Below the pieces are notes generated by a model. That model ran no database searches, had not been told where the DNA came from, and worked only from the letters and a program-made list of their open reading frames with translations. Shown here piece by piece: positions 63,422 to 64,000 of a stretch of DNA of 64,000 nt. The first letter of the stretch is position 1. Each line of letters opens with the position of its first letter. The position numbers and the translations under genes were made by a program. Source of the stretch: Dyadobacter sp. NIV53 (GTDB lineage Bacteria > Bacteroidota > Bacteroidia > Cytophagales > Spirosomataceae); contig NZ_CP081299.1 of the NCBI RefSeq assembly GCF_019711195.1, positions 248,001-312,000 of the forward strand. Direction: 5' to 3'.

Positions 63422-64000
63422 ATGAAAAATGAAGAGCATCTGAAAAAACTTGTGAAGCGTTACCTGAACAATCAGGCAACGGCGGATGAACTTGAAGTGT
63501 TTGTACATCTGCACAAACTGGGTGCACTGGATCAGATTCTGAATGAATGCCTGGACGAACAGATTTTATACAATGAAGTAATACCAAAGCGCTGGCCGTT
63601 AAAGAGATTGATACCTGTTGCAGCGACAGTAACGTTGCTTTTGATGAGTACATTTTTACTTTATTCCAATAGAAATTATTTAAAGGATTTGTTTTATCCT
63701 GATGCGCTAACTATAGTCGAAACCGGAAGTAAGGAAATAAAAAATGTAAGGCTTGCTGACGGATCAATCGTAACATTAAACAGGAACAGCGCAATAAGTT
63801 TCCGCGAAGAATGGAGCAATACTGCAAGAGAAGTATCGCTTACCAAAGGAGAGGCTTATTTTAAAATTAAAAAAACCGCCGACTGTCAGCCTTTCCTTGT
63901 CCGGACAGAACACGGCCTTGAAATAAATGTATTAGGTACAGAATTCAATGTTTCAGACAATAATAATGCAACGCTTGTTTATCTGGAAAACGGTAAAGTA
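63422..64000 (+). CDS. FecR-type anti-sigma factor (partial, cut by window end)
   Basis: ATG at 63422, 193 codons inside the window, open at the right edge. It begins MKNEEHLKKLVKRYLNNQAT (cytosolic), has a TM helix around residues 63-82 (LIPVAATVTLLLMSTFLLY), then the FecR domain: VETGSKEIKNVRLADGSIV, SFREEWSNTAREVSLTKGEAYFKI and TEHGLEINVLGTEFNV. It pairs with the ECF sigma gene upstream. Confidence 0.9.
   Translation, partial: MKNEEHLKKLVKRYLNNQATADELEVFVHLHKLGALDQILNECLDEQILYNEVIPKRWPLKRLIPVAATVTLLLMSTFLLYSNRNYLKDLFYPDALTIVETGSKEIKNVRLADGSIVTLNRNSAISFREEWSNTAREVSLTKGEAYFKIKKTADCQPFLVRTEHGLEINVLGTEFNVSDNNNATLVYLENGKV

Noticed and set aside
1..64000. CRISPR arrays, insertion sequences, integrases, prophage
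   Set aside because: No regularly spaced repeats, transposase motifs or phage genes were found on reading both strands.

Overview
The window looks like chromosome from a Cytophagales bacterium (phylum Bacteroidota), most like Dyadobacter or a close relative. The signs are two SusC/SusD pairs, STN-type TonB receptors run by ECF sigma/FecR pairs, Bacteroidota-type promoters (TTG about 21 nt before a TAnTTTG-like -7 box), an FtsX-DUF3098-UppP-TruB-RibF housekeeping run, and moderate-to-low GC. The genus is inferred, not proven. I see no tRNA, rRNA, CRISPR array, insertion sequence or prophage.

Layout. 1-2.7 kb: the start of a secreted, possibly glycosidase-like protein, a tandem pair of secreted paralogues, and RluF. 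2.8-5.6 kb: a secreted acetyl-xylan-esterase-like protein and a secreted Gfo/Idh/MocA oxidoreductase. 5.7-13.8 kb: small conserved genes, EtfBA, a bifunctional nuclease, FtsX, DUF3098, UppP, TruB, RibF and a Lys-rich protein. 13.9-14.8 kb: a 2OG-Fe(II) oxygenase and a 59-residue protein. 14.9-39.1 kb: a large sulfur-scavenging locus, almost all on the minus strand, with eight secreted Cys-type S1 sulfatases, a PstS-like binding protein, one SusC/SusD pair, an NTF2-like protein and a sterol-desaturase-like membrane protein. 39.2-49.5 kb: MpaB-like and DUF2809 proteins, a patatin, two lipoproteins, a frameshifted serine hydrolase, a cystathionine-gamma-synthase-type enzyme, a MarR-GNAT fusion and a NagX-like acetyltransferase. 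49.6-57.1 kb: SusD, STN-SusC, FecR and an ECF sigma factor. 57.3-62.3 kb: a multi-PAS sensor with no ATPase domain, and a membrane histidine kinase broken by several frameshifts. 62.6 kb to the end: a second ECF sigma/FecR pair, cut by the window edge.

The most interesting signal is in the sulfatase locus. Three operon heads (PstS-like, SusC and sterol-desaturase-like genes) carry the same upstream module: TTG, exactly 21 nt, then TACTTTGTCTAT; then a hairpin whose 7-nt loop is AGCCACC in all three although the stems differ; then a short ORF of about 30-35 codons. Each ORF has a GTGG element at codon 14-17, in the same codon phase, able to pair with that loop, and a run of Cys codons just before its stop (CCCYMHCY, SCCR, and SCCQDN after restoring one base). 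This looks like a cysteine-sensing leader-peptide RNA element controlling sulfate-ester scavenging. Intrinsic terminators or strong hairpins then separate the first genes from the sulfatases, so expression is probably stepped within each operon.

A second pattern is technical or biological: ftsX, the Lys-rich gene, one sulfatase, the histidine kinase (three sites) and one leader peptide each lose frame inside an A or T run that is one or two bases short of restoring an intact protein. Undercalled homopolymers in the sequence are the simplest explanation; slippage is the alternative.
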